DNA from: Candidatus Phytoplasma sacchari
Lineage (GTDB): Bacteria; Bacillota_I; Bacilli_A; Acholeplasmatales; Acholeplasmataceae
Assembly: GCF_009268105.1 (NCBI RefSeq)
Contig: NZ_VWXM01000013.1
Coordinates: 1-12,928 of the forward strand
Length of the DNA stretch: 12,928 nt
Reading direction: 5' to 3'
In this document: in pieces, positions 1 to 7,395 of the stretch
Position numbering within the stretch: position 1 is the stretch's first letter
Layout of the letters: every line of letters starts with the position of its first letter
Notes under the pieces: model-generated
Database searches by the model: none
Told to the model about the DNA's origin: nothing
The model's input: only the letters and a program-made list of their open reading frames with translations
Program-made: the position numbers and the translations under genes

Positions 1-1638
1 CTTTTAAAATCTAAATCTAAAATTAAGTTTAAATTTGAAGTGAAATCTGATAATTTTCAAAAACAGCTTAAATTTATTTCTTTATTTTTTATATTAAAGT
101 CGTTATAATCAAAAACAAAAAAATAATAAAAGATGGATTATTAATATTATTGTTATTATTTATAGCAAAGATATAATTATCGTTCATCAAAAAAATAAAA
201 ATAATCATTAAACTAAATAAATTTAAAAAAAAATTTGTTTCTTTCTTTATAAATTTTTAATAAATAATTTTTGTCAAAATTAATAAATGAATGATAAAAA
301 AATAAATAAAAAATATATAAAAAATATTATTAATCAAAATATTAAAGATAATAAGAAAAAATTATCATTATTATATTTATAAATTTATCAATAAAAAATA
401 GCATCTAAATAATTTTTTTAAATATAATAAATATCAAAAAAATATCAAATAATATTGAAAAAATTTTATAATATAAAAACTTTTTTTAGATTAATAAGTA
501 AATATGTAAATTCATTTATTTTTTGATTTAATATTATTTTTTTATTTTAAAAAAATTAATATAAATTACACAATTTATCTTTATCTTATTTTTTTGATCA
601 AAGAGAGAATTTTATTTTTTTATTACTTTTCATCTAATATTGATAGATAATTAAATAAATTCAAATTTAAATTAAGAAAAAATATATTCAATATTTGTTA
701 CTCTTAAAAAATTATTTTTTTACTAACATATTTTATTAATAAAAATAAAAAAATTTTTGTATATAAAATTAATAGTAAATTATATTTTATAGAACATTAA
801 TATTTTTATCTTATTTTGTGTTTTTTATACGACATAATTTTAATTTTATAAAAAAAAATCTTAATTTTCTCCCCTTAAATTATAGTAGTGCATTTGGATT
901 GATACAAATTCTTAAACCTAATTTTCAAACTTTTGATTTTTATTTAATTAAAAAAATTTCTCTAGAATAATTTAAAAATTTAAAAGTTAGAGATAATTAT
1001 CGCGCTTTCAATTTGTATATCATCAAATCGATATGTTACATCATTTTTTACATAAAATTGTAGATAAAAATATAAAGAAAAAGGAAATGAAATAATAATC
1101 CAGAGGTATTTTAATTTGAAGAAAAAAATTATTATAAAGATATAATTAATAAAATCATTTTAAATATTAATAAATATATTGCATTATTTTTATTCCTAAT
1201 ATTGACTTCTTTTATTTTCCATCATAAAAAAAATTAAATAAAATAAAAAAATCTTCTTTATATTATAAAACTTTGATTTATTTGAATAAAATTTTTTGTT
1301 TTTTTAATTTTTACTATTCATCTTATTATTTTGTGTAATTTTATTTTTATAAAACTTATAATAGAAAATAAATTTAAAATTTTAAAGTATAATTTATTAA
1401 AAATAATAAGTTTATTTTTAATGTTATTTTTTTATTACAAACAAATAAAAAAATAAAATTTAAAAATTATTTTTTTGTAGAAAAAATAAAAAAATAAATA
1501 AAAATATATCAATGAATAACTTAGAATAACTTACTGAATTTAGCTAAGTAACTTTTATATAGATAATAATAAATCCTTATCAACTATTTTTTCGTTTATA
1601 TATTTGTTTTATTCCATTGTTTAATTTTATTTGTTATT
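1..1638. other. Gene-poor A/T-rich region
   Basis: I see no intact gene here on either strand. The sequence is almost entirely A and T with many short poly-A and poly-T runs. A somewhat less A/T-biased patch lies around 870-1110 and is described separately as a possible gene relic (779-1241). I found no tRNA-like cloverleaf, rRNA stretch or convincing promoter. A 10-bp inverted repeat (1571-1580 with 1662-1671) lies at the right end. The region is most simply decayed coding sequence. Confidence 0.6.
779..1241 (+). pseudogene. Possible decayed ORF, unknown family
   Basis: One reading frame on the plus strand stays open far longer than its surroundings. It gives 63 codons up to a TAA at 968, continues as about 30 codons including KVRDNYRAFNLYIIKSICY, and after a cluster of stops resumes with FEEKNYYKDIINKIILNINK and a hydrophobic stretch to a stop near 1239. 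All these blocks share one phase. Base composition is less extreme than in the flanks. I do not recognise the product. In DNA this A/T-rich, open stretches of 30-60 codons can occur by chance, and the minus strand also has short open pieces (for example YVKNDVTYRFDDIQIES), so strand and reality are uncertain. Confidence 0.22.
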
Positions 1639-1671
1639 TTATAAAATTAATAACTTAATTAATAAGGATTT
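1571..1671. repeat. 10-bp inverted repeat with 81-bp spacer
   Basis: AAATCCTTAT at 1571-1580 is the exact reverse complement of ATAAGGATTT at 1662-1671. The right arm falls inside the out-of-frame 3' tail of the membrane-protein pseudogene. The spacer is too long for a simple terminator. It may be coincidence, although the two C and two G residues make a chance match less likely than a pure A/T one. Confidence 0.3.
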
Positions 1672-2042
1672 TTTTATAACTTGAGGAATTAAAACAATAA
1701 GCAAGATAAGCAAGATTGATGAATACCAACCCCAGAAAAAATATAATAAAAATGGTGTAATAACATACCAGATAAATGAAAACTAAACAAATATAAACAT
1801 ATATAAGCGCCAATAGAAAAACAAAAAAAATAATAATTTAAATAAAAATTTTTTAATAATATTTTAAAACATTCCCATTTTGAATTTTCTGAGTTTATTC
1901 TTTTTTGTAAAAATAAAATAAAAAATTTTATTATAAAATAAAATAAAAAAAATAAATTAAAAAGCAAAAAATAAACAATAAAAAATTTTAAATGATACTT
2001 AAAAACTATTTTTAAATATTTTTTACTCAAAATATTATACAT
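1639..2042 (-). pseudogene. Hydrophobic membrane protein, probably frameshifted near the 3' end
   Basis: As it stands the frame from 2042 to 1689 encodes 117 residues: a hydrophobic segment at about 18-46, a basic loop (QKRINSENSKWE), and further hydrophobic segments at about 66-102. The start has a TAAGGAT Shine-Dalgarno about 11 nt upstream. The last 15 residues (SGVGIHQSCLSCLLF) look unlike a membrane helix. Adding one T to the T-run at 1741-1736 restores a frame reading FWGWYSSILLILLIVLIP, then basic VIKKS, ending at TAA 1639-1641, about 134 residues. That tail matches the end of the upstream neighbour (VGWFSNFLF), which is why I call it frameshifted. The function is not recognised. It probably shares a transcript with the gene at 2139-2789, 96 bp away. 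A sequencing or assembly indel, or a genuine short protein, are alternatives. Confidence 0.45.
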
Positions 2043-2138
2043 AATTATATATATCCTTAAACTCTAAATTTTATTTTAATTTTAAAAAAAGTAAAAATTA
2101 GTTAAAAAAATAAAAATAATAAAATATTTTTAAATAAT

Positions 2139-2789
2139 TTAAAATAAAAAATTTGAAAACCATCCTACAAAAGAAAATAAGATCAAATCATGTAAAAAAT
2201 CCCAAAAAATTCTTTCATATATTGAATAACAAAGATTATGAACTAAAAACCATATCATAATTAAAAACCAAAAATGAATATTATCTACAAAATAAAAAAT
2301 ATATTCTTGGTACAATGAACGAAAACTTTTTTTTGGAAAACAAAAACTTCTTTTTTTTAATTTTAAAAAGATATTTTTTAAAAATATACAAAAACAGTAA
2401 ATTAAAAAATATGTTACAAGAAATGCAAAAACACTAATCATTAAAGAAATAAAAGTATTTAAAATCATTTTAGGTGTTTCTATTCTTCTTATTAGAGAAG
2501 TTAGAACGAAACTAATAAATTTACGAAAAATATCATGAATAAAAGTGAAAGAAAAAGAAAGATAAGCAATTTTACATTGATGATTGTAATTACATAAATA
2601 AAATTGTTTAATAGAAAATTCAGAAATTTTTGAACTTTTCCAAAAATTATTTTTAATAAAAGCAAAAAAGCAAAAAAATAAAAAAATTAGATTATAAATA
2701 CAAAAAAATAGAAAAAAAGATAAAATCAACTTTAAAGAAAATTCAATATTTAATTCAAAAATTAATCTAATCCAATTAAAAACAGTCAT
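2139..2789 (-). CDS. Multi-pass membrane protein with apparent internal duplication, unknown function
   Basis: 216 residues, mostly F, L, I, S and Y. Hydrophobic segments lie at about 18-46, 72-98, 108-140, 163-185 and 195-216, separated by basic loops (KNNFWKSSK, RRIETPK, KLKKRS, FPKKSFR). The ATG at 2789 has a good Shine-Dalgarno (AAAAGGG, 10 nt before the start), which supports a translated gene. The N-terminal half has FIHDIFRKFISFV at 83-95 and the C-terminal half FLHDLILFSFV at 198-208, each after a hydrophobic segment and a lysine-rich loop, so the protein may be two copies of one unit. The downstream gene carries a third related copy (LLHHFYYIF). After its TAA the same frame continues with only two stops as a hydrophobic stretch to 2082, hinting at a shortened C-terminus. 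I do not recognise the family; an inner-membrane transporter component is only a guess. Confidence 0.6.
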   Translation of the reverse strand: MTVFNWIRLIFELNIEFSLKLILSFFLFFCIYNLIFLFFCFFAFIKNNFWKSSKISEFSIKQFYLCNYNHQCKIAYLSFSFTFIHDIFRKFISFVLTSLIRRIETPKMILNTFISLMISVFAFLVTYFLIYCFCIFLKNIFLKLKKRSFCFPKKSFRSLYQEYIFYFVDNIHFWFLIMIWFLVHNLCYSIYERIFWDFLHDLILFSFVGWFSNFLF

Positions 2790-2799
2790 AAATAAAATT

Positions 2800-2806
2800 C
2801 CCTTTT
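2800..2806 (-). promoter_or_regulatory. Shine-Dalgarno of the 216-residue membrane protein
   Basis: The minus strand reads AAAAGGG, 10 nt before the ATG at 2789-2787. It is one of the best ribosome binding sites in the window and is the main reason to accept this start. Confidence 0.6.
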
Positions 2807-2808
2807 CT

Positions 2809-2829
2809 TTAAGAATTAATGATTCTTAA
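2809..2829. promoter_or_regulatory. 8-bp inverted repeat just upstream of a ribosome binding site
   Basis: TTAAGAAT (2809-2816) and ATTCTTAA (2822-2829) form perfect 8-bp arms around a 5-nt spacer. The element ends only a few bases upstream of the Shine-Dalgarno of the minus-strand membrane-protein gene. It could be an operator or a small 5'-leader hairpin; the sequence does not decide between them. Confidence 0.35.
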
Positions 2830-3011
2830 TTTTTTTATTTTTTTAAAAAAATAAAATAAAAGTATACAATTTTTTTAAAAAAAATTAAAGAAACAATTAT
2901 ACTATAAATAATTTTAACAAAATAATTTTAAATTTACAAATTTATAAACAATCTAAAAAATAATTTTTAAGACAAAAAAATATCTTTTTTTATTTAAATT
3001 AAATAAAAATT

Positions 3012-3035
3012 AATTCTTATTTATTAATAAGAATT
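3012..3035. promoter_or_regulatory. 10-bp hairpin or palindromic site
   Basis: AATTCTTATT (3012-3021) pairs perfectly with AATAAGAATT (3026-3035) around a 4-nt TATT loop. It shares a TTCTTA/TAAGAA core with the inverted repeat at 2809-2829, about 200 bp away in the same intergenic region, so both may be sites for one DNA-binding protein. No clean U-run follows directly on the plus strand, so it is a poor terminator. Confidence 0.35.
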
Positions 3036-3707
3036 TGTAAAAAATATTTTTAAACAAAATTATTTTCTAACATCTGCAAATATCTAGTTTCAAACAATAT
3101 TTTTTTGCTTTTTATTAAATATAAATTAATTTTTTTAATATATTTTTTTAAAAATATAAAATTATTTAAAATAATAAATTATTATTAAAAATTAAATATT
3201 AATCATAAAAAATATAAAAATAGTTACTTTATTTGTTGAATTAAGTTAAATTAATTAAAAAAAATAAAAAAATTTTATTTTCAACATTATATTTTTTTGT
3301 ATTTTGTTCTTTTAACTTATAAACAAGTTTTAAAGTATTAATTTTTTATTAAAAATTAAATTTACGAAATATTCGAACTTTTTTTTAAAAAAATACTTCC
3401 TATAATGTATATTATGTTAACTAAATTTTTAAAAAAAAATAAATATTTTTTATTATTAAAAAAAATAGTATGTTTTTATTATTTTTATTTAATAAAATCT
3501 TGTTTTTTAAATCTTTTAACTTTATATATAATAATAAAATATCATTATATATAAATTTTAAAATATTAAAATTTATATTTTTTATTAAATATATTTTTAT
3601 AAAAAAATATATAATAATTAAAAGATAAAAAAATAAATTGAATCATTAAATTTAAAATTATATTTGAAACTAGAAAATTTTAAATTAAAAAATAGAAAGA
3701 AAATAAA

Positions 3708-4556
3708 ATGCAAAAAAAAAAAAATAAAATAAAAAAAAATATTTTAATATTAATCCTTATTTTAATAATTATCTTAATTTTATCTAAAATATTATTTTAT
3801 TCTAATAAAAATATTATTAATAATTCTAAAAATGAATATTTATGTAAAGAAGATCTGAGGGGAAAAGAAATTAATGAAGAAGTAGAGGAAGAAGTAGAGG
3901 AAGAAGTAGAGGAAGAAGAAGAATCTTATATAGATTTACAACAAAAAATGGATTTCATAAAAAAAAAAGAATATATAATGGGTAAAAGTAATAATAAAAA
4001 TGAAATAACAAATATAGATGAAATTTATAGAGCATATTTTAAAAGCATAAACAAATATGATAATTTTTTAATAAAAATTTTTGAAGAAGAATATAAAAAT
4101 TATAAAAAAATTGTGTTTCAAAATAATAAAAAAATAAAAAAAATAAAAATTAAAATATCTGTTATTTCAAACGATATAAAAACATTAAAAGAAAAAATGG
4201 ATAAAATGGAATATCAAATTTGCGAAAAAGAAAAATCATTAATTGATCTAATAACAAAATTTAAAAAAAACAAAATATCAAGTTTCAAAAATAAAGAAAT
4301 AAAAAATTTTGAAAAAGAAATAGATGAAATAAAATGTCAAAAAAATGAAATATTAGCGAAATATATAGAGAAAAAAATAGAAAATGACGAACTTTTAAAA
4401 AATCAAAAAAATTTAGAAGAAACAAAATATTTAATTATTTCAGAAAAAAATAAAATGGGACTAAAATTAAAATTAATTATAGAATTGAATAAAACAAAAA
4501 TGTCAAAATTTAAAAAAATGTTAAATAAAACATATAAAACTAAATTATATTTTTGA
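3708..4556 (+). CDS. N-terminally anchored coiled-coil protein with EEVE repeat
   Basis: 282 residues, not a family I recognise. A very basic start (MQKKKNKIKKN) is followed by a hydrophobic helix at about 12-32 (ILILILILIIILILSKIL) with no clear cleavage site, so it is probably a signal anchor with the rest outside the membrane. An acidic tract at about 56-73 contains EEVE three times plus EEEE. Residues 100-282 are rich in K, E, I and N with regular hydrophobic spacing, as in a long coiled coil. The Shine-Dalgarno is weak (AGAAAG). A run of 13 A lies at 3712-3724, right after the start codon, and one of 9 A at 3731-3739; indels there would switch the gene off. It ends at TGA. The gene converges on oppD, leaving 36 bp between the stops. 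In a wall-less parasite it may face the host; that is inference. Confidence 0.65.
   Translation: MQKKKNKIKKNILILILILIIILILSKILFYSNKNIINNSKNEYLCKEDLRGKEINEEVEEEVEEEVEEEEESYIDLQQKMDFIKKKEYIMGKSNNKNEITNIDEIYRAYFKSINKYDNFLIKIFEEEYKNYKKIVFQNNKKIKKIKIKISVISNDIKTLKEKMDKMEYQICEKEKSLIDLITKFKKNKISSFKNKEIKNFEKEIDEIKCQKNEILAKYIEKKIENDELLKNQKNLEETKYLIISEKNKMGLKLKLIIELNKTKMSKFKKMLNKTYKTKLYF
3712..3724 (+). repeat. 13-A homopolymer at codons 2-6
   Basis: Thirteen consecutive A residues begin immediately after ATGC of the coiled-coil gene. Such tracts are prone to slippage in replication and transcription. A change of one or two bases would shift the frame before the membrane anchor. Long A-runs are common in this genome, so adaptive phase switching is only a possibility. 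Confidence 0.6.
3876..3923 (+). repeat. 12-bp tandem repeat encoding EEVE
   Basis: The unit GAAGAAGTAGAG occurs three times without mismatch (3876-3887, 3888-3899, 3900-3911), followed by the variant GAAGAAGAAGAA (3912-3923). The unit is four codons long, so copy-number changes keep the frame and lengthen or shorten the acidic tract. Perfect identity points to recent expansion. Confidence 0.9.
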
Positions 4557-4592
4557 ATTTTTAAAATTATTAAAAAAATTTATTTTATTATT

Positions 4593-5534
4593 TTATTTAG
4601 ATTTATTTAAACTACATCTTATAAAATGTCCTTTTTTTACTTCGAAAAAATCTGGATCTGGTTCTGAGTAGTTTTTAAATATATTAAAATTAAACAAATT
4701 GTTTTTATTATCTAAAAAAGTTTTTATTTTTTTATAATGTTGGTAATTTATGCTTGTAATTAAAAAATCACTTATTAATTTTTGAGTATAAGGGTGTATC
4801 GGATTATTTAAAATAATAGAAACAGGAGCTTTTTCTATAATTTGACCTTTATACAAAACAATAACGTTTTTAACTAAAGATGAAATAACTCCTAAATCAT
4901 GAGTAATAAACAACATAGCCATTTTATTTTTTTGTTGTATTTTTTTAATTAAATTCAAAACTTCTTTTTGTGATAAAACATCGATAGCTGTTGTAGGTTC
5001 ATCAGCTATTAAGAGTTTAGGATTACAAGCTAATGACATAGCAATTATAACTCTTTGACACATCCCTCCAGAAAGTTGAAAAGGATATGAATTTAAAACT
5101 CTTTGTGGATCTACAATTTCTACTCTTTCTAACATACTTAAAGACTCTTTGAAAGCTTCTTTTTTAGACATTTTTCTATGTAAAATTAAAATTTCAGTAA
5201 TTTGTTTTTTTATCTTTAAAACAGGATTTAAACTAGACATTGGATCTTGAAAAATAATTGCTATCTTATTTCCTCTGATTTTTCTCATTTTTTCTTCATT
5301 AAAATCAGAAATAATTTCATCTTGAAATACAATTTTTCCTTTAAATATAAACTGATTTTTTTGCAATAATTTCAAAATAGACAAAGCAATTTGACTTTTT
5401 CCAGAACCGGAATCGCCTATAATTCCTAAAGTTTCCTGTTCCTTAACTTCAAATGTAACACCTTGAACAGCTTTTATTATATTGTCTTTGATTTTAAAGT
5501 ATGTATGTAAATCATTAACTTTTAATAAACTCAT
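4593..5534 (-). CDS. oppD: Peptide ABC transporter ATP-binding protein OppD (DppD-like)
   Basis: Cytoplasmic ATPase that powers peptide import with the OppF partner. 313 residues from the ATG at 5534. Visible motifs: Walker A GDSGSGKS (40-47), Q-loop in IIFQDP (Q96), signature LSGGM (154-158), Walker B LLIADEP (174-180) and switch histidine in THDLGV (H212). The HRKMSKKEA helix and the SGGMCQRV context are OppD/DppD-like, with Cys where Arg is usual. The frame is open further upstream, but that extension would overlap oppF by 80 bp; the start chosen has a GGAGG Shine-Dalgarno 9 nt away and lies 4 nt after the oppF stop. The C-terminal oligopeptide domain is degenerate: after NPIHPYTQ it lacks the usual cysteine-rich PRC segment and keeps one Cys near the end. 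It is the last gene of the operon. Confidence 0.93.
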   Translation of the reverse strand: MSLLKVNDLHTYFKIKDNIIKAVQGVTFEVKEQETLGIIGDSGSGKSQIALSILKLLQKNQFIFKGKIVFQDEIISDFNEEKMRKIRGNKIAIIFQDPMSSLNPVLKIKKQITEILILHRKMSKKEAFKESLSMLERVEIVDPQRVLNSYPFQLSGGMCQRVIIAMSLACNPKLLIADEPTTAIDVLSQKEVLNLIKKIQQKNKMAMLFITHDLGVISSLVKNVIVLYKGQIIEKAPVSIILNNPIHPYTQKLISDFLITSINYQHYKKIKTFLDNKNNLFNFNIFKNYSEPDPDFFEVKKGHFIRCSLNKSK

Positions 5535-5538
5535 TTTA

Positions 5539-6474
5539 TTATTCCTCCAAAGGATAATTAAAAACAAAATGACCTGGTTCAACTTCATGGAAAATGTATT
5601 TTTTTTCATTTTGTTCAAAATTTAATTCTTCTTCTTCTATTTCATCTTTATGTAAATATAAATCATTTTCAAAACAATTATTTATTTTCGGAATAGCTTT
5701 TAACATTTTTTTAGTATAAAAATGCAGAGGATTTCTAAATATCACTTCTTTATCAGCTAATTCTACTAAATAACCTTTGTACATCACTCCTATTCTATCA
5801 CTTATATAACGTGCTACTCCTAAATCATGAGAAATAAATAAATAAGTTATATTATAATGATGTTTAAAATAATTTAATAGATCTAAAATTTGCTTTTGAA
5901 TCGTTACATCAAGAGCAGAAACAATTTCATCACAAATAACAAATTTAGGTTTTAAAATTAAAGTTTTAGCTATATTTACTCTTTGTCTCTGCCCTCCACT
6001 TAACTCTTTTGGATAACGATTCATTATGTCAATATTTAAACCACATAATTTTATTATTTCTATAATTTTTTTATTATAATCTGGATCTTTTTTATTTTTA
6101 ACTTTTTTTTGTATTATTAAGCCTTCTCCTATAATATCCTTAATACGAAATTTTGGATTTAATGTAGTAATAGAATTTTGAAAAATTATTTGTAGATCTT
6201 TCCTTAAAAAACTCATTTCTTTTTTATTTAAATCATTCAAATCTTGATAAAAATCATTTTGTTTTAAATAAAAAACTTTTCCTGAATCTGCTTTCTGTAA
6301 TTGCATTAAAATTTTGCTCAAAGTAGATTTACCAGAACCAGATTCTCCTATAATACTTAATGTCTCTCCTTCGAAAATAGATAAATTTATATTTTTATTA
6401 GCTTTAAAATTAATTTTATTAACTTTAAAAGACTTATTTAAATTTTCTATCTTTATTAAAACTTTTTTTTTCAT
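5539..6474 (-). CDS. oppF: Peptide ABC transporter ATP-binding protein OppF (DppF-like)
   Basis: Second ATPase of the importer. 311 residues. Walker A GESGSGKST (43-51), Q-loop in IIFQNS (Q99), signature LSGGQ (158-162), Walker B FVICDE (178-183), D-loop SALD (186-189) and switch histidine in SHDLGV (H216). LQIIFQNSITTLNPKF and the LSGGQRQR context place it with OppF/DppF rather than OppD. The end (about 265-311) is acidic (DEIEEEELNFEQ) and closes with HEVEPGHFV instead of the family's cysteine-containing C-terminus. It starts 35 bp after oppC with a weak Shine-Dalgarno. Its last codons (TTG GAG GAA TAA) form the ribosome binding site of oppD, implying coupled translation. Here oppF precedes oppD, the reverse of the common order. 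Confidence 0.93.
   Translation of the reverse strand: MKKKVLIKIENLNKSFKVNKINFKANKNINLSIFEGETLSIIGESGSGKSTLSKILMQLQKADSGKVFYLKQNDFYQDLNDLNKKEMSFLRKDLQIIFQNSITTLNPKFRIKDIIGEGLIIQKKVKNKKDPDYNKKIIEIIKLCGLNIDIMNRYPKELSGGQRQRVNIAKTLILKPKFVICDEIVSALDVTIQKQILDLLNYFKHHYNITYLFISHDLGVARYISDRIGVMYKGYLVELADKEVIFRNPLHFYTKKMLKAIPKINNCFENDLYLHKDEIEEEELNFEQNEKKYIFHEVEPGHFVFNYPLEE
5544..5548 (-). promoter_or_regulatory. Shine-Dalgarno of oppD inside the end of oppF
   Basis: GGAGG on the minus strand, 9 nt before the oppD ATG, lies within the last codons of oppF. It fixes the oppD start at 5534 and suggests that termination of oppF feeds ribosomes into oppD. Confidence 0.8.
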
Positions 6475-6509
6475 AATAACTCTAAATCCATTTAACTTTA
6501 ATTTATATT

Positions 6510-7370
6510 TTAATCTAAATTTTTTTGATCATAATTTAAATAATTAACTAACCCTTCTGCTATAAAATTAAAAGATAAATTAGTTAATAAAATAATAATC
6601 ATAGGGAAAAATATTAATCTAGGATATATATTAATGTATGATTTATTAATGCTCAAAAGAGAACCCCATTCTGGAATAGATGGATCTAAACCTAACCCTA
6701 TAAAACCAAAAGAAGCAGCTAATAAAATAATACTACTTAGACTCAATGATATTCTTATGATTAAAGTATATAAAATATGAGGAAAAATATGCTTTCTAAT
6801 AATATAAAAATTACTTGCTCCTAAACAAATAGCACTTTTTACAAAATCTTTTTGTGCAATTTGCATTGTAGCAGCTCTCATGTTTTTTACAAAAGTAGGT
6901 ATATAACAAATACTAATAGCAAAAATTAATGAACAGACACTTTTACCATATAACAATACTATTAACAAGGCTAGGATAAAATCTGGAAAAACAACTATAA
7001 AATCACATATTAAATTAGCTAAAATATTGAAGAAACCTAAAAAATAACCAGATAAAATACCTATAATACATCCTATAATTGAACTAATTAAAACAGTGCA
7101 AATAGATATATACAAAGACATTTTTGTCCCTTTAATAATATATTCAAATAAATCATGCCCTAAACAATCTGTTCCCATCCAATGATCTTTGCTTGGTTTT
7201 AAAAAACATTTAAAAGATTTTATTCTTGAACTATTATTTTTATAAAAATAAGGTATTATAAAAGTAATTATTAACAAAAATGCTAATAATAACAAACCTA
7301 TAAATAGCATTTTATTCCTTTTATAAAATTTAAAAATTTTTATAATTTTTTTCTTTATAAGTAACAACAA
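6510..7370 (-). CDS. oppC: Peptide ABC transporter permease OppC (DppC-like)
   Basis: Inner-membrane permease forming the channel with OppB. 286 residues if translation begins at the TTG at 7370. A first helix (about 21-41) is followed by HWMGTDCLGHDLFEYIIKG (63-81), the family's H-x-x-GTD-x-x-G-D motif, and a BPD_transp_1 domain with about five helices (about 85-275). The coupling loop KSAICLGASNFYIIRKHIFP (178-197) contacts the ATPases; FGFIGLGLDPSIPEWG (221-236) is the conserved C-terminal block. The TTG start has an AAAAGGGG Shine-Dalgarno 10 nt upstream. An ATG at 7310 (MLFIGL) has AAAAGGA closely upstream and would give a 266-residue protein with a very short N-terminal tail; I favour TTG because the family usually has a cytoplasmic tail before helix 1. 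It follows oppB by 25 bp. Confidence 0.9.
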   Translation of the reverse strand: MLLLIKKKIIKIFKFYKRNKMLFIGLLLLAFLLIITFIIPYFYKNNSSRIKSFKCFLKPSKDHWMGTDCLGHDLFEYIIKGTKMSLYISICTVLISSIIGCIIGILSGYFLGFFNILANLICDFIVVFPDFILALLIVLLYGKSVCSLIFAISICYIPTFVKNMRAATMQIAQKDFVKSAICLGASNFYIIRKHIFPHILYTLIIRISLSLSSIILLAASFGFIGLGLDPSIPEWGSLLSINKSYINIYPRLIFFPMIIILLTNLSFNFIAEGLVNYLNYDQKNLD

Positions 7371-7379
7371 AATATTAAT

Positions 7380-7392
7380 ACCCCTTTTTTTT
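7380..7392 (-). promoter_or_regulatory. Shine-Dalgarno supporting a TTG start of oppC
   Basis: The minus strand has a run of A followed by GGGG (7384-7381), 10 nt before TTG 7370. This is the strongest argument for the non-ATG start. Confidence 0.5.
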
Positions 7393-7395
7393 ATA

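Larger units (their letters stand above)
2790..3707. other. Intergenic region between divergent genes
   Basis: About 0.9 kb without an intact gene, between the minus-strand membrane proteins and the plus-strand coiled-coil gene, so promoters for both directions should lie here. It holds the two inverted repeats at 2809-2829 and 3012-3035. A TATAAT hexamer on the minus strand at 2901-2896 could be a -10 box, but no good -35 box sits at the normal distance. The rest is A/T-rich sequence in which promoter calls would be unreliable. Confidence 0.5.

Noticed and set aside
2833..2856. Perfect 24-bp A/T palindrome
   Set aside because: It is only a T-run meeting an A-run with no loop and no G-C pair; such palindromes are expected in this composition.
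4557..4592. Terminator between the convergent coiled-coil gene and oppD
   Set aside because: The 36-bp gap is T/A-rich but I could not find a stem with matching arms.
5535..5618. Longer oppD frame starting at 5618
   Set aside because: The extra 28 residues overlap the end of oppF and do not belong to the family; the ATG at 5534 has a GGAGG site at the right distance.
6314..6547. 77-codon plus-strand frame
   Set aside because: It is antisense to the 5' part of oppF and the end of oppC, with no ribosome site; a shadow of the real genes.
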